DNA of 64,000 nucleotides from Acorus gramineus (taxonomy: Eukaryota; Streptophyta; Magnoliopsida; Acorales; Acoraceae), in contig JAUJYN010000019.1 of assembly GCA_030737835.1 (NCBI GenBank), forward strand, positions 2,068,433-2,132,432. Direction: 5' to 3'. The notes below the pieces were generated by a model. It did not search any database, had not been told where the DNA came from, and saw nothing but the letters and a program-made list of their open reading frames with translations. The position numbers and the translations under genes were made by a program. Positions within the stretch are counted from its first letter, which is position 1. Each line of letters starts with the position of its first letter. Of the stretch, positions 1 through 9,905 are shown piece by piece.

Positions 1-295
1 TTTCACTCCCACGTCTAAATCTTGCTCTCTTCCTCTCTCTCAAGCCCCCCTAGGTGTTTGTGTTTATTCCCCAAAGAGAAGAGAAGGAGAAGGTGCAAGT
101 GCAAGTGAGTGTTTGTGTAAGTGTTGTTGTTGTTCTCTTATCTCAAGCTCCCTTTCATGATCCTTTCCCCCCTGATTTGCAGCCAAGAAGGGAGGCTGTG
201 GAGGGCTGAAGGTGGTGGTGTTGGTGGTGGCGGTTGAGGTGGTCGCGGGTGCGTCGAGGGCCCCCGAACCTCCCCCTTTCATTTCCCCTCCAAAG

Positions 296-904
296 GTGAG
301 CCTTTCCCCTTCTTTTCTTGATTTTTATGGCTTAGGGTTGGTTGGGAGGGTCATGCATGTTGGGTAGATGTGTTAGGGTGTGTGTGAGGGGTTGGGAAGG
401 GTTAAAATGGGGTTAGGGTTGGCTGGGCGCGCATTGGGAGTTGTCTACGCGCGTGCGCATGCAGGCGTGCACGCAGGCGGGCGCAGCAGGGCGCAGGCGG
501 GCGCGCAGACGCGCACGGGCGCGTGCGCGGGAGTGCGCGGGTGCGCGCGGAATGGGCGCGCGGGTGCTGGCGCGAGCGGGGGTGCGCGCGGGAGGGCGCA
601 TGAGTGCGCCCAGGCGCGCGCGAGCGTGCGCACGCGCGGGGCAGTGCGCCTGGGCGCGGGGCTGGGGGCCAGTGCACGCGCGTGCGTGCGTGCGCGTGCT
701 GGGATGCGTGCGCGTGCGGGGGGCCATGCATGTGGCTTCCCGAGGGTTCAGGTAGATGTCGGGGCACTCGGACTCGCGTGCGTACGTGCGTGCTCACATG
801 CGTGCGAGTCCGTATGCATGCTTGTCTGAGTATTGGGTATTTCTAATGATTTCTTTGTGTAAATTGTGTTGTTACTCACCAAATTGGATGCCCTTACCTT
901 GCAG
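296..904 (+). other. Predicted LTR intron 1, GC-rich (type-2 copy)
   Basis: Donor CAAAG|GTGAG at 296. The acceptor CCTTGCAG ends at 904, with GTTACTCACC about 35 nt upstream as a branch-point candidate. Bases 420-800 are almost pure G/C with alternating CGCG and GTGCGC runs. Reading frames here on either strand are artefacts of low stop-codon density. Confidence 0.5.
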
Positions 905-943
905 ATCTCGTCGGATGGGATGCGCGAGGTCCCGGGTTGTAAG
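905..943 (+). other. Predicted 39-nt LTR exon 2 (type-2 copy)
   Basis: Starts ATCTCGTCGG right after TTGCAG and ends GTTGTAAG immediately before donor GTGAGTGG. It is 39 nt, as is the inverted copy at 59691-59729, whereas type-1 copies have 36 nt. Confidence 0.5.
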
Positions 944-949
944 GTGAGT

Positions 950-960
950 GGTTCGATTCC
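950..960 (+). promoter_or_regulatory. Pol III B-box-like motif
   Basis: GGTTCGATTCC matches the B-box consensus exactly and overlaps the exon-2 donor. It is kept in the inverted copy at 59674-59684. No convincing A box lies upstream, so activity is doubtful. Confidence 0.25.
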
Positions 961-1386
961 AATCCCCCCCCCCTCTCTAGGGATGCGCTCGACCCGCATA
1001 GACGCGCGTCGCGCATCGATGGGGCCCCCTAGCTATAATATGAAAAACTATGCAATGCATGATTAATATGATGTAACCATGCCACATTAGACCTTGTATG
1101 CTAGGGATATGCACTCATATATCATGTATATAGGCCCATACATGCCTAAACACCATGTCCCCTATCTATGCATGTTTCCCATTTAGTTTAATTTATTTAA
1201 ATCAAAATGAGAGCATATTGTTATAAGTATGCCTTAGAGAATATTATAACCTTGTTGTTATAATATATGTTTCCCCGCATCTTAGTTATGCGCCCTGGAG
1301 GAATTCTTGAGAATTCATGACATTAGTAGTGTTACAAATCATTGTCAACGGATCCAAGAGGATCGTATCCGTGTGAGTAGGCTGTC

Positions 1387-2197
1387 TTCTCCTTTTGGTT
1401 GGATCCGATGTAGGGACTCCCCGGCGTTGGAAAGCTGACCTGACAGAGGGCTCCCGTCCGTAGGTACCTCTGATGCGTCGGACAGTACTGATAGTGGGAG
1501 TATACCAGGTGGAGGCTACGGAGTGTGGGAGGGGCTACCTTGTGGACCGGGGGTGGAGAGTGGTCTAGTCTGAAAAGACCCATGTCACCCCTAAAGGGTG
1601 AGGGTGGGGTGGGTCGGCGATGTTACGACCCACTAACTTGTGTAGTTACTCCCGTATAGGGACTATGACTACTTTAAGGTTAATATGAGTGTGTTGATTG
1701 TTGTTATTCCTGTGTTTTGTTATCTTGAGTATCGAGAGTAGTTGTTTTCCATTGGGTTCGCTTTGCGAACATGGGATCGTTCTCCCCTTCGTTGGATCCG
1801 ATGTAGGAACTTCTCGGGTTTAGTTGTCCTGACAGAGGGCTCCCATCCGTAGGTACCACCGATGCATTCGGACGAGTACTGATCGTGGGAGTATACCAGG
1901 TAGAGGCTACCCGAGGAAAGGGCTACTGGCGGACCAAGGGTGTAGAGCGGTGAGTTGAGGAGATCGGGTTGTAGATACTACCCGGGAGAGGGTTAACGAA
2001 TGATGTTGTGGGCGTGGGAATGGTTCTCCCCTTCGTTGGATCCGAGTAGGGACTTCCCGGCGATTACAGCTGTCCTGACAGAGGGCTCCCGTCCGTAGGT
2101 ACCACCGACGCGTTCGGAAGAGTACTGATAGTGGGAGTATACCAGGTAGAGGCTATGCAGGAGAGGCTACCAGTGGACCAAGGGTGTAGAGCAGTCT
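1387..2197 (+). repeat. Tandem GGATCC modules in type-2 LTR (3 copies)
   Basis: Three diverged copies (about 1387-1568, 1774-1945, 2024-2197) each run TTCTCCCCTTCGTTGGATCC, then CTGTCCTGACAGAGGGCTCC, then a GTAGGTACC block, GGGAGTATACCAGGTAGAGG and GGACCAAGGGTGTAGAG. Type-1 LTRs carry one related copy each; the right-edge type-2 LTR carries about four (58330-59250). Confidence 0.6.
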
Positions 2198-3670
2198 AAG
2201 CCTCTTCCAAAAGTCCCAATAGTCTCCCTCCTGGAGTGAGGGTAGGGATGAGGTGAAGACACATCGCCGCGTGACCCATTCGTTGTTCGACCGTTTCCAT
2301 AGTTGTTGGGTCCGGTCTTGAATCGATGTTCAAGGACACCGTTGGGCGATTATCTAGATAGATATGATCCAGTAGTGTTGTGTAGACCAGTAAATCCGGG
2401 TCTCTTCGACCGACGGTATGGTCTCTCCCCAAAAGTCCCAAAAGACTCCCTCTGGGAGTGAGGGTGGGGGTGAAGATGGTCGCGCCGCCACGTGACCCAG
2501 TTATCCATGGGTTTCCACCCATGTTTTCCTTGAAAGGAAATTGATTATGTATTGAACTGTAGTATGGTGATTGGTTTTCAGCCACTCACTGAGCTTGTAG
2601 CTCACCCCTCGCATAGTGTTTCTTTTCAGGGCAGTGTTGGGCGTGGAGCTGGAGCTTTCCTGTGGCATGGTCTTATGGGCGTGGTGTTATATATGTGTCA
2701 CTTTTCAGCCTTCTGGTAACCATTGGAACATTCTGGCAGTTTTTTAGCTTTTTTTCATTTTTCGATCGGAACCGCTAAAATTTTGGACTGTTAGCTATCA
2801 TCCTGAGTTTGAGGACTCGGATTGAAAATCTAACTGCATATTATGTGTCCTGGTGCCATTCCAAGCCACTCACTAAAATTTCATCGAATTCCGGTAACGT
2901 TTCAGAATTTCACAGTTCCGAATCGTATCCGGGTTTTGACTGAGCGAAAAGTCATTGGGAGACTTGACTTGGTCAAATGTGGGCCCATGACTTGGTCAAC
3001 TCCTTTGTTTTCTAGTGTGGATGGGTTGACCCAAGTCAAAGTGCACCTAAACCTAGCCTAATCCAAGCCTAATCCTAATTAGGGCTAAGTGAGTGGGTGT
3101 GAGTGTGTGTGGTGTGGGTGTGAGCATAAATAAATCCCACGACTACATTAAGCCCCACTATTCATCATCTTCTCCAAAAATTTCTCTCTCTCCCTCTCTT
3201 TAAGTCCCATTTATGATCTAGCTAGGGGTGTTGGATTGAAAATGTTATATATGTGTCACTTTTAACCTTCTGGTAACCGTTGGACCATTCTGGCAGTTTT
3301 TCGGTTTTTTTCGTTTTTCGGTTAGAACCGCTAAAATTTCGGGCTGTTAGCTATCGCCTTGAGATTGAGGGCTCCGATTGAAAATCTAACTACATATTAT
3401 GTGTCCTGGTGCCATTCCAAGCCGCTCACGAAAATTTCGTCGAATTCCGGTACGTTTCAGAATTTCACAGTTTCGAGGCGTATCCGGGTTTTGACCGGGC
3501 GAGAAGTCATTGGGAGACTTTGACTTGGTCAATGTGGACCCTTGACTTGGTCAAATGATTTTGGATTTTAGTGTGGTTGGGTTGACTAGGGTCAAACCAC
3601 ACTTAAGCCTCCCTAAACTAGCTTAAACCCTAATTAACCTAGCTTAACCTAATCTAAATGAGGTTTGACT

Positions 3671-3679
3671 TATTTAAAG
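3671..3679 (+). promoter_or_regulatory. TATA-like box of LTR promoter
   Basis: TATTTAAAG lies about 30 bp before the conserved CACTATTCATTGTCTTC block, a plausible start region followed by a long CT-rich leader. Other copies have TATA-like boxes at the same place. Confidence 0.45.
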
Positions 3680-3994
3680 AAAGCAAAAAGGTGCTCTTCA
3701 CTATTCATTGTCTTCTCCAACTCTTTTTCTCTCTCCCCCTCTCTCTTTTTCAAGCTTTTGAGCCACCTAGGGTCCTCAAAGCTTAAAACCTAAATCATAG
3801 AAAGGGTAGATCCGGTCCCGATCTACACCCCGGTGGTTTCAAATCCGAATTTCGGCGAGTCTAGCCCATTCTTCCGCCCTCTCTTCTCCTCAAATCGGAG
3901 CCATTTCGGAGGTGGGAAGAGGTCTTGGTGGTGGAGACCCTTGGAGAGGCGTTTCGGTGCGCGGAGAGCAACCGAACACCCCTTCCTTTCCTTG

Positions 3995-5157
3995 GTAAGC
4001 TCTTTTTCCTCTTCTTTTTGGCTTAGATGCTTGTTAGGAGGGGGGTTTTGGGGTTGGGTGGTGGTCGGCGGCTGTGGGTGGCTGTCGGAGGTGGTTGGGG
4101 GCGGTCGGAGGCCATGGGTGGCCGGCGGTTGGTGGTGGAGGTGCTCGGACAGGGTGTTGGGCAGTCCCGGGCGGGATGCCAGGGATGGCAGGGCTGTTCC
4201 GGGCGGGTAGCAGGGCTGGCTCGTGTTGGCTGTGCCCGCTGGCAGGCCAGGCAGACAGGCTGCGCACGCATGCAGGCAGGGCGGGCCGGTTGGGCAGAGA
4301 GGTTAGCAGTCTCGGGCAGCAGGCAGCACAGCACAGCGCATCAGGCAGGCGGGCAGTGATCGGGCAGCAGGCGAGCGGTACTCGGGCCACTCGGCGATGC
4401 GCGCAGGCAGGCAGCGTGGGCAGGCTGGCAGGCGCGTTGGGCGCGTGCTGCCAGGCGCACTGGGTCGCGGATGCTAGGCACTGGGTCGCGGGTCCCGGGT
4501 GCTGGGCGCTGGGTCGCGGATGCTGGGCGCTGGGTGTGCTGGGCGAGGGTGCTGGGCGCTGAGCACCGTGCAGGAGCATGCGCGCGGGGCGCTGGGCAGA
4601 GGCGCAGGCGTGCGCGCGGTGAGGTGAGCAGCGGATGCGAGCGGGCAGGGTGCGCGTGCGGGGCGCTGCGCTGGGACGCAGTGCGCGCGGGTGCACGGTG
4701 CGGGGCTGGTCGAGCGGATGGTGCAAGCCGGTGATGCGCGCGGGGTGCGCGTGGAGCGAGGCGAGGGCAGCGGAGGTGCGCGCGGGGTGCGCGCGGAGCG
4801 AGGCGCTGGGCGCGGGGCGTGTGGTGTGCGCGCGGGCCAGCACGGGGCATGCGGGGTGCGGGCGGGCTGCTGCGATGGGGCACAGTGGGCGCGCGGTGCA
4901 CATGGGTGGCTCGGCAGCACGTCCAGGCGTGCGGGCAGGGGCCCGGCGGTGCGCCTGGGTGCGCGGGATGAGGCGCGACGGTGCATCCGGGGGCGGGTGG
5001 CCGTGCGGGTGGTTGCCGAGGGTGCGGGAGTGAGTCAGGGTGCTCGGGCTAGCGTGCGTACGGGTCGTATGTACGTTTGCCTGAGTGTTGGGTATTTTTA
5101 GTGTATTTTTTATGTGTTTGTGGATTTTACTAACCGATTTAAATACCTGTCTTGCAG
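3995..5157 (+). other. Predicted LTR intron 1, GC-rich
   Basis: Donor CCTTG|GTAAGC at 3995. The acceptor ends CTGTCTTGCAG at 5157, with the near-ideal branch site TTACTAACC about 30 nt upstream. The middle (about 4150-5050) is GC-rich, with repeated GGGCGCTGGG and GTGCGCGCGG phrases. Length is 1,163 bp. Confidence 0.6.
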
Positions 5158-5193
5158 ATCTTGACAGACGGTCGCGTGACGACCCAGATACCT
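5158..5193 (+). other. Predicted 36-nt LTR exon 2
   Basis: Starts ATCTTGACAG and ends CAGATACCT before GTGAGTGG. Exactly 36 nt, without ATG or indels relative to other type-1 copies. Confidence 0.6.
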
Positions 5194-6334
5194 GTGAGTG
5201 GGACAATCCAACCCGGCAGGGAGGCGTTACATGCATCTGGGCGTGTACCGTCCTCCCCCGGGGCACCATAATAAATGTTAACTTGTGTAATATGAAAACT
5301 ATGTAAGCATGATAATGTGTAGTATGCATGCCACTCTAGACTTTGTATGCTAGGGACTTGTACCCTTAGGACCCGTATAAGAACCATGCATCCTATTATC
5401 ATGTTTCCCTGCTAGGAAAACCTTGACTTATGCATGTTCCCATTTAGTTTAATTTGCATATATCAAGTACGAGCATGTGATTGTTAGCATGTATTAGTGA
5501 ATATTATAGGGGAGGGGCCTCGCGAGGATAGCGGTGAGACCCGGGCTAGGGTACTCCGTGTTCTTTGTTTGGTTGTCGGGATGTCCTATATCGGGACCTC
5601 ACGCTGCCCTCCCAAGGTTATTTCCCCCAGTAATATTCCAACCTCTTTATTATGCATGTTCCTCGCATCCTGGTTATGCACCCTGGAGGAATTCTGAGGA
5701 ATTCATGACATTAGAGTTGTTGAGATGTGTTTGTCAGCGGATCCGAGTGGATCATATGCGATGGATAGGCCAATCTGTTCCCTTCGTTGGGTCCTTTAGA
5801 GACTGCCCCGACGTAGAGAGACTGTCCCGTGCAGGGGCTCCCATCAGTAGGCACCTCCTGATCTTGGACTCGGACTGTGCTGAATGTGGGAGTGGCCAAA
5901 CAGCCTACGGAGTGGGGGAGAGACTATCGGTGGACCAAGGGCGACCATCAGCCTAGTCAGTCCCAATATCCTATGTCACCCATTGAGGGGTGAGGGTGAG
6001 GGTGTAGTGGGTTGGCGATGTAGCGACCTACTGGATTGTTAGTCCCAATATCCTATGTCACCTATTGAGGGGTGAGGGTGAGGGTGTATGATTGTGTATG
6101 GATGATTATCAGGCTAATAAGTCCCAATATCCTATGTCACCTATTGAGGGGTGAGGGTGAGGGTGTAGTGGGTTGGCGATAGCGACCCACTGGCCTGTAT
6201 AGCTATTGCCATTTAGTGGCTTTTAATAATGTGATTGTGGAATAATAAGATCTGGTGGTTAATATATATTGTGATGCATGGGTTGTGCTGTTCACTGAGC
6301 GTGTGGCTCACCCCTCGCATAATATTTTCTCCAG
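5194..6334 (+). other. Predicted LTR intron 2
   Basis: Starts at GTGAGTGG and ends at TTTTCTCCAG (6334), with GGCTCACCCC about 25 nt upstream as a candidate branch site. Contains the G4/hairpin minisatellite. Confidence 0.5.
5961..6198 (+). repeat. G4/hairpin minisatellite, 3 units
   Basis: Units start TCCCAATATCCTATGTCAC at 5961, 6043 and 6122 (about 77-82 bp). Each has GGGGTGAGGGTGAGGGTG; the first and third continue into GTAGTGGG, completing four G-tracts, followed by a GTGGGTTGGCGAT...CGACC(C/T)AC hairpin. The second unit lacks the hairpin half. Confidence 0.75.
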
Positions 6335-6948
6335 TGCTATCTGAGTCGGATCTGGAGGAGGAGCTCCCCGAGGGACTTCATCAGTAGCAGAGTAGCGCTA
6401 CGTCCCGCGAGTATCAGAGGCTATCAGCATCCCTTTTGCTTGTATGTATTATATTCCGTGCTTGGGCACACGTTTGTGTTGTATTTGGATGTCTTCGTAT
6501 ATATTGGCTCTCACAGGACAGTTGATTATGTATCGAGTCTGTAATATGTTTTTGAATTACATATTCAGTCTTTAGCTTCCGCATTTGGTGTATATATCAT
6601 GTCAGCCCTGCTTCTACCTGTGTTGTCATTTTTAGCTGTTGTGTGAGTATGTTATTGAACTCCTGTTTACTGATATCATATATACACTTGCCGCGTTTCG
6701 GGGTCGGCCGGCCCTGGGGCGTGACAGAAAAACCCTAGAAGGAGAAAAGGAAGGTGAGGACCCGATCTATCTTCCGGTGGTCTTGGATCTTCATTTCCCT
6801 TTGTTTTTCCTCTTCTTATGGACCCTCTTCTCCTCTGTTTTCAGCCCCTCTTTGGCTGAGTGGAGATCTAGGTGGTGGCGGTCTTGGAGGTGGCAAATCG
6901 GTGCGCGAAGAGCACCCGTTCTTCCTCCCCTTCCCTTCCTGTCCTTGG

Positions 6949-7837
6949 GTGAGTTTTCTTTCCTTCCTTTCTTGTTTAGATGCATGTATAGGAGGTGTTT
7001 ATGGGTGTGCGAGGGGAGCATGGTGGTTTTGGTGGCTGTCGGTGGCTGTTGGTGGCGGTTGGGGTGGTAGAGCCGGCTCGGGCAGTGCGGGCTCATCAGG
7101 CCTGCGCGCGCGGGCAGGCAGGCAGGCAGACAGCGCAGGCTGGCAGGCGCGCTGTCGGGCGAGCTGGCAGGGCACGCGCGCGCGGGCGTGCACGCGGGTG
7201 CTGCGCAGGGGACGCAGTACGCGGGTTGAGCGGTTGGTGTGCGGGTGCTGCGCACTGGGCGCCGTGCGGGGCGCGCGTGCGGAGCGCTGCGCAAAGGCGC
7301 AGTGCGTGCTGTGCGCGCGGGGCTGTGTGCGGGTGCTGTGCGCTGGGCGCCGTGCGGGGGCGTGCGCGCGGAGCGCTGCGCAGAGGCGCAGTGCGTGCTG
7401 TGCGCGCGGTGAGGCGAGCGGGGAGTGCGTGTGGGGCACTGCGCTGGGGCACAGTGCGGGCGGGTGTGCGGGCGAGGCGCTGCGCTGGGTCGCAGTGCGC
7501 GCGGGTGCATCCGGGGCTGGACACACGGTGTGCACGGGCTCGCGCGTGCGTGCGCCCGAGCGTGCGGTGTGTCTGGCACGCGGGCTGCGCTCGGCAGCGT
7601 GTCCGGGCATGCGGGCAGGGGGCTCGACAGTGCGTCTGGCGCGCGGGTTGGGGCGCGGTTGTGCGCCCGGGGCGGGTGGCCGTGCGTATGGCTGCCCGGG
7701 GGTTCGGGAGTGTGTCGGGGTGCTCGGACTCGCGTACGTACGGGCCGTATGTACGTTTGTCCGAGTGTTGGGTATTTTAGTGTATTTTGGTATGTTTTTG
7801 TGTATTTTACTCACCGTGTTAAATACCTGTCTTGCAG
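6949..7837 (+). other. Predicted LTR intron 1, GC-rich (2685 LTR)
   Basis: Donor CCTTGG|GTGAG at 6949, acceptor CTGTCTTGCAG ending 7837, branch-like TTTACTCACC. The GC-rich core at 7070-7730 has repeats such as GCGCAGTGCGTGCTGTGCGC. Confidence 0.55.
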
Positions 7838-7873
7838 ATCTTGACAGACGGTCACGCGACGACCCGGGTATTG
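7838..7873 (+). other. Predicted 36-nt LTR exon 2 (2685 LTR)
   Basis: Runs ATCTTGACAG to GGGTATTG, then GTGAGTGG. 36 nt. Confidence 0.55.
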
Positions 7874-8837
7874 GTGAGTGGGACAATCCAACCCAGTAGG
7901 GAGGCGCTATATGCACTTGGGCATATACCGTCCTCCCCTGGGGCACCATAGTTTAATATTAACTTGTATAATATGTAATCTATGCAAGCATGATTAGTAT
8001 GTAGTATGCATGCCACCCTAGACCTTGTATGTTAGGGACTTGCACCCTTAGGATATGTGTAAGAGCCATGCATCCTGTCACCATGTTTTCATGCTAGGAA
8101 AGCCTCGACCTATGCATGTTCCCATTTAGTTTAATTTATTTAAATCAAATGCGAGTATATGTTTATTAGCATGCCTTAGAAAATGTTATAAGGGGCCTTG
8201 CGGGGTCAGCGTTGAGACCCGGGCTAGGGTACTCCTTGTTCCTTGTTTGGTTATCAGGATATCCTATATCGGGACCTCATGGTGCTTTCCCAAGGTTTCT
8301 TTTCCCGATAATATTATAACCTCGTTATTATAATATATGTTTCCCCGCATCTTAGTTATGCGCCCTGGAGGAATTCTGAAGAATTCGTGACATTTATAAG
8401 TTGAGATCGGTGTCGGCGGATCCGAGTGGATCGTATACGTGTGGATAGGTGTTTCTGTTCCCTTCGTTGGATCCGTATAGAGACTGCCCCAGCGTTAGAC
8501 AGGCTGTCCTGACAGAGGGCTCCCATCAGTAGGCACCTCCTGATTTGGTGACGGACTGTGTTGAATGTGGGAGTAGACCAGGCGGTCTACGGAGTGGAGG
8601 AGAGACTATCGGTGGACCAAGGGTGATTAACAGCCTAGTCAGTCCCAATATCCTAGGTCACCTATTGGAGGGTGAGGGTGAGGGTGTGGTGGCTCGGCGA
8701 TGTAGCGACCCACTAAATTGTGTAGTTCCTGCCACTTTGAGGCTTTGAATAAATTAATTGTGGTTAATATGAATTGTGATGCACGGGTTGTGCTATTCAC
8801 TGAGCGTGTGGCTCACCCCTCGCATATTTTTCTCTAG
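7874..8837 (+). other. Predicted LTR intron 2 (2685 LTR)
   Basis: Runs from GTGAGTGG to the acceptor TTTTTCTCTAG. One minisatellite unit lies at 8643-8717, its hairpin partly decayed (GTGGCTCGGCGATG, CGACCCAC). Confidence 0.45.
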
Positions 8838-9692
8838 TGTTATCTGAGTCGGATCAGTAGGAGGAGCTCCCCGAGGGACTTCAGCAGTAGCGGAGCAGCG
8901 CCACATTCCGCGAGTGTTAGAGGCCATCAGCATCCCTTTTTTATTGTATGTATTGTATTCTGTGCTTGGGCACACATTTGTATTAAATTTGGATGTCGTT
9001 GTATATATTGGCTCTCACAGGACAGTTGATTATGTATCGAGTCTGTAATATGTCTTTGAATTACAGATTCAGTCTTTTAGCTTCCGCTATTTGTGTATAT
9101 ATCATGTCAGCATCATGCTGTCTGTGTTGTCATTTTTTATGTTGTTTAGGGTATATTATTGAACTCCTGTTTAGACTGCTGATATCATATATACACTTGC
9201 CGCGTCCCGGGGACGGCCGGCCCTGGGGCGTGACACGTGGAGCGTTCTCCCGGCGGGTGGTGAGTGCGAGGCTGTCAGAATTCCTAGAGTCATTTTATGC
9301 TTTGTAAATCGTGCATGTGACACAGGTTGTATTTTCTTTGGTCTAGACTTGGCTCTCACAGGACAGTGATTGTGTATTCGAGCCTGTAATAATGTTTTTG
9401 ATTTACAGACATTGTTTATATATTATGCTTCCGCTTTTCAGTCAGTTATCATTATCTTGCTTTGCCACCTTGTGTATTGTTGTTGGAGTCTTTATTGACC
9501 TCAGGTATTGATAGCTGATATTTTATTATCTTTGCCACGTCTCGGGGACGCCTGGGGCGTGACAGACATGATGTCCTCAAAATGTATAACTGATATACCC
9601 CCTTGCCAAATTGGTCCACTGCATAACAGAAAAATGTTACATTTAACATCAAATTGAAATTATGAAATTTAAAACATAGCATGATAGTAATA

Positions 9693-9905
9693 TTACCTTC
9701 CAGAGGTGATGCTGACTATTTGCCTCAATGTTTTGACATCTTTTTGTCCCAGTGACTTGGTCACCTCATTCTTTGGAATTCTGAAAAAGAATTTTTGTTT
9801 TTTTGCTTCTTTCTGTTTTGGAGCTCCAATAGCCTTTCTTTTTGCTCTCTTTGCAGCATCTTTGTATTCATAGTTAGGGTCTTTTGTTACTTTCCTATCC
9901 TTCAT
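9693..9905 (-). pseudogene. Basic exon of the interrupted gene
   Basis: About 70 residues, Lys-rich (KRAKRKAIGAPKQKEAKKQK), resembling a nuclear-localisation or linker segment. It follows the 9902-10195 stretch (contains EIEYVELGICESTHEE) in a shifted frame, so an indel or splice joins them. Function not assignable. Confidence 0.35.

Larger units (their letters stand above)
944..2629 (+). other. Predicted LTR intron 2 (type-2 copy)
   Basis: Runs from donor GTGAGTGG to acceptor TTTCTTTTCAG at 2629. GTAGCTCACCCC about 30 nt upstream is a branch-point candidate. The interval contains the GGATCC modules and a G-quadruplex/hairpin unit near 1590-1650. Confidence 0.4.
3243..6726 (+). mobile_element. 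Solo LTR, type 1, nested two levels deep
   Basis: Starts TGTTATATATG at 3243 and ends GACA at 6726. TSD GAAAA lies at 3238-3242 and 6727-6731. Length is 3,484 bp. It holds the clearest splice architecture: TATA-like box 3671, donor 3995, 36-nt exon 5158-5193, acceptor 6334. A three-unit minisatellite is at 5961-6198. From about 3700 to 3994, through exon 2 and into exon 3 up to 6444, there is no ATG, while both introns contain many. Confidence 0.92.
2685..9235 (+). mobile_element. Solo LTR, type 1, nested in the left type-2 LTR
   Basis: Begins TGTTATATATGTGTCAC and ends GGGGCGTGACA. It is flanked by CGTGG at 2680-2684 and 9236-9240, a 5-bp TSD. Its own sequence is 2685-3242 plus 6732-9235 (about 3.06 kb), interrupted by another solo LTR. 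No internal region remains, so it formed by LTR-LTR recombination. It has a TATA-like ATAAATAAATC near 3126, intron 1 at 6949-7837, exon 2 at 7838-7873, intron 2 at 7874-8837 and one minisatellite unit (8643-8717). Orientation is fixed by elements A-C, where the GGGGCGTGACA end adjoins the PBS. Confidence 0.9.
1..9564 (+). mobile_element. Type-2 long LTR, left-truncated by window, with nested LTRs
   Basis: Plus-oriented LTR ending in CTGGGGCGTGACA at 9564, followed by GACAT (9565-9569), the expected right TSD copy. Its own sequence is 1-2684 plus 9241-9564. The right-edge copy (57515-64000, minus) matches it throughout, and by that comparison roughly 0.5-0.6 kb of the 5' end lies outside the window. 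It shows a donor at 296, a 39-nt exon at 905-943, a second donor at 944 and an acceptor at 2629. It has three tandem copies of a GGATCC-containing module between 1387 and 2197. No gag, pol, PBS or PPT adjoins it, so it is probably a solo LTR, but the left side is unseen. Confidence 0.8.

Noticed and set aside
4034..5329. 431-codon minus-strand reading frame, rich in Ala, Pro, Arg and His
   Set aside because: It lies in the GC-rich LTR intron; frames are open on both strands because stops are rare in GC-only DNA. No domain, and the related copies at 6754-7949, 16491-17346, 40973-42076 and 47644-48762 do not conserve the peptide.
5995..6015. Telomere-like GGGTGAG repeats
   Set aside because: Plant telomeres are TTTAGGG; these short G-tracts are part of an LTR minisatellite.
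5961..6198. Regular repeats that might be taken for a CRISPR array
   Set aside because: The repeats are long, diverged, few, lack unique equal-length spacers and lie within plant LTRs.
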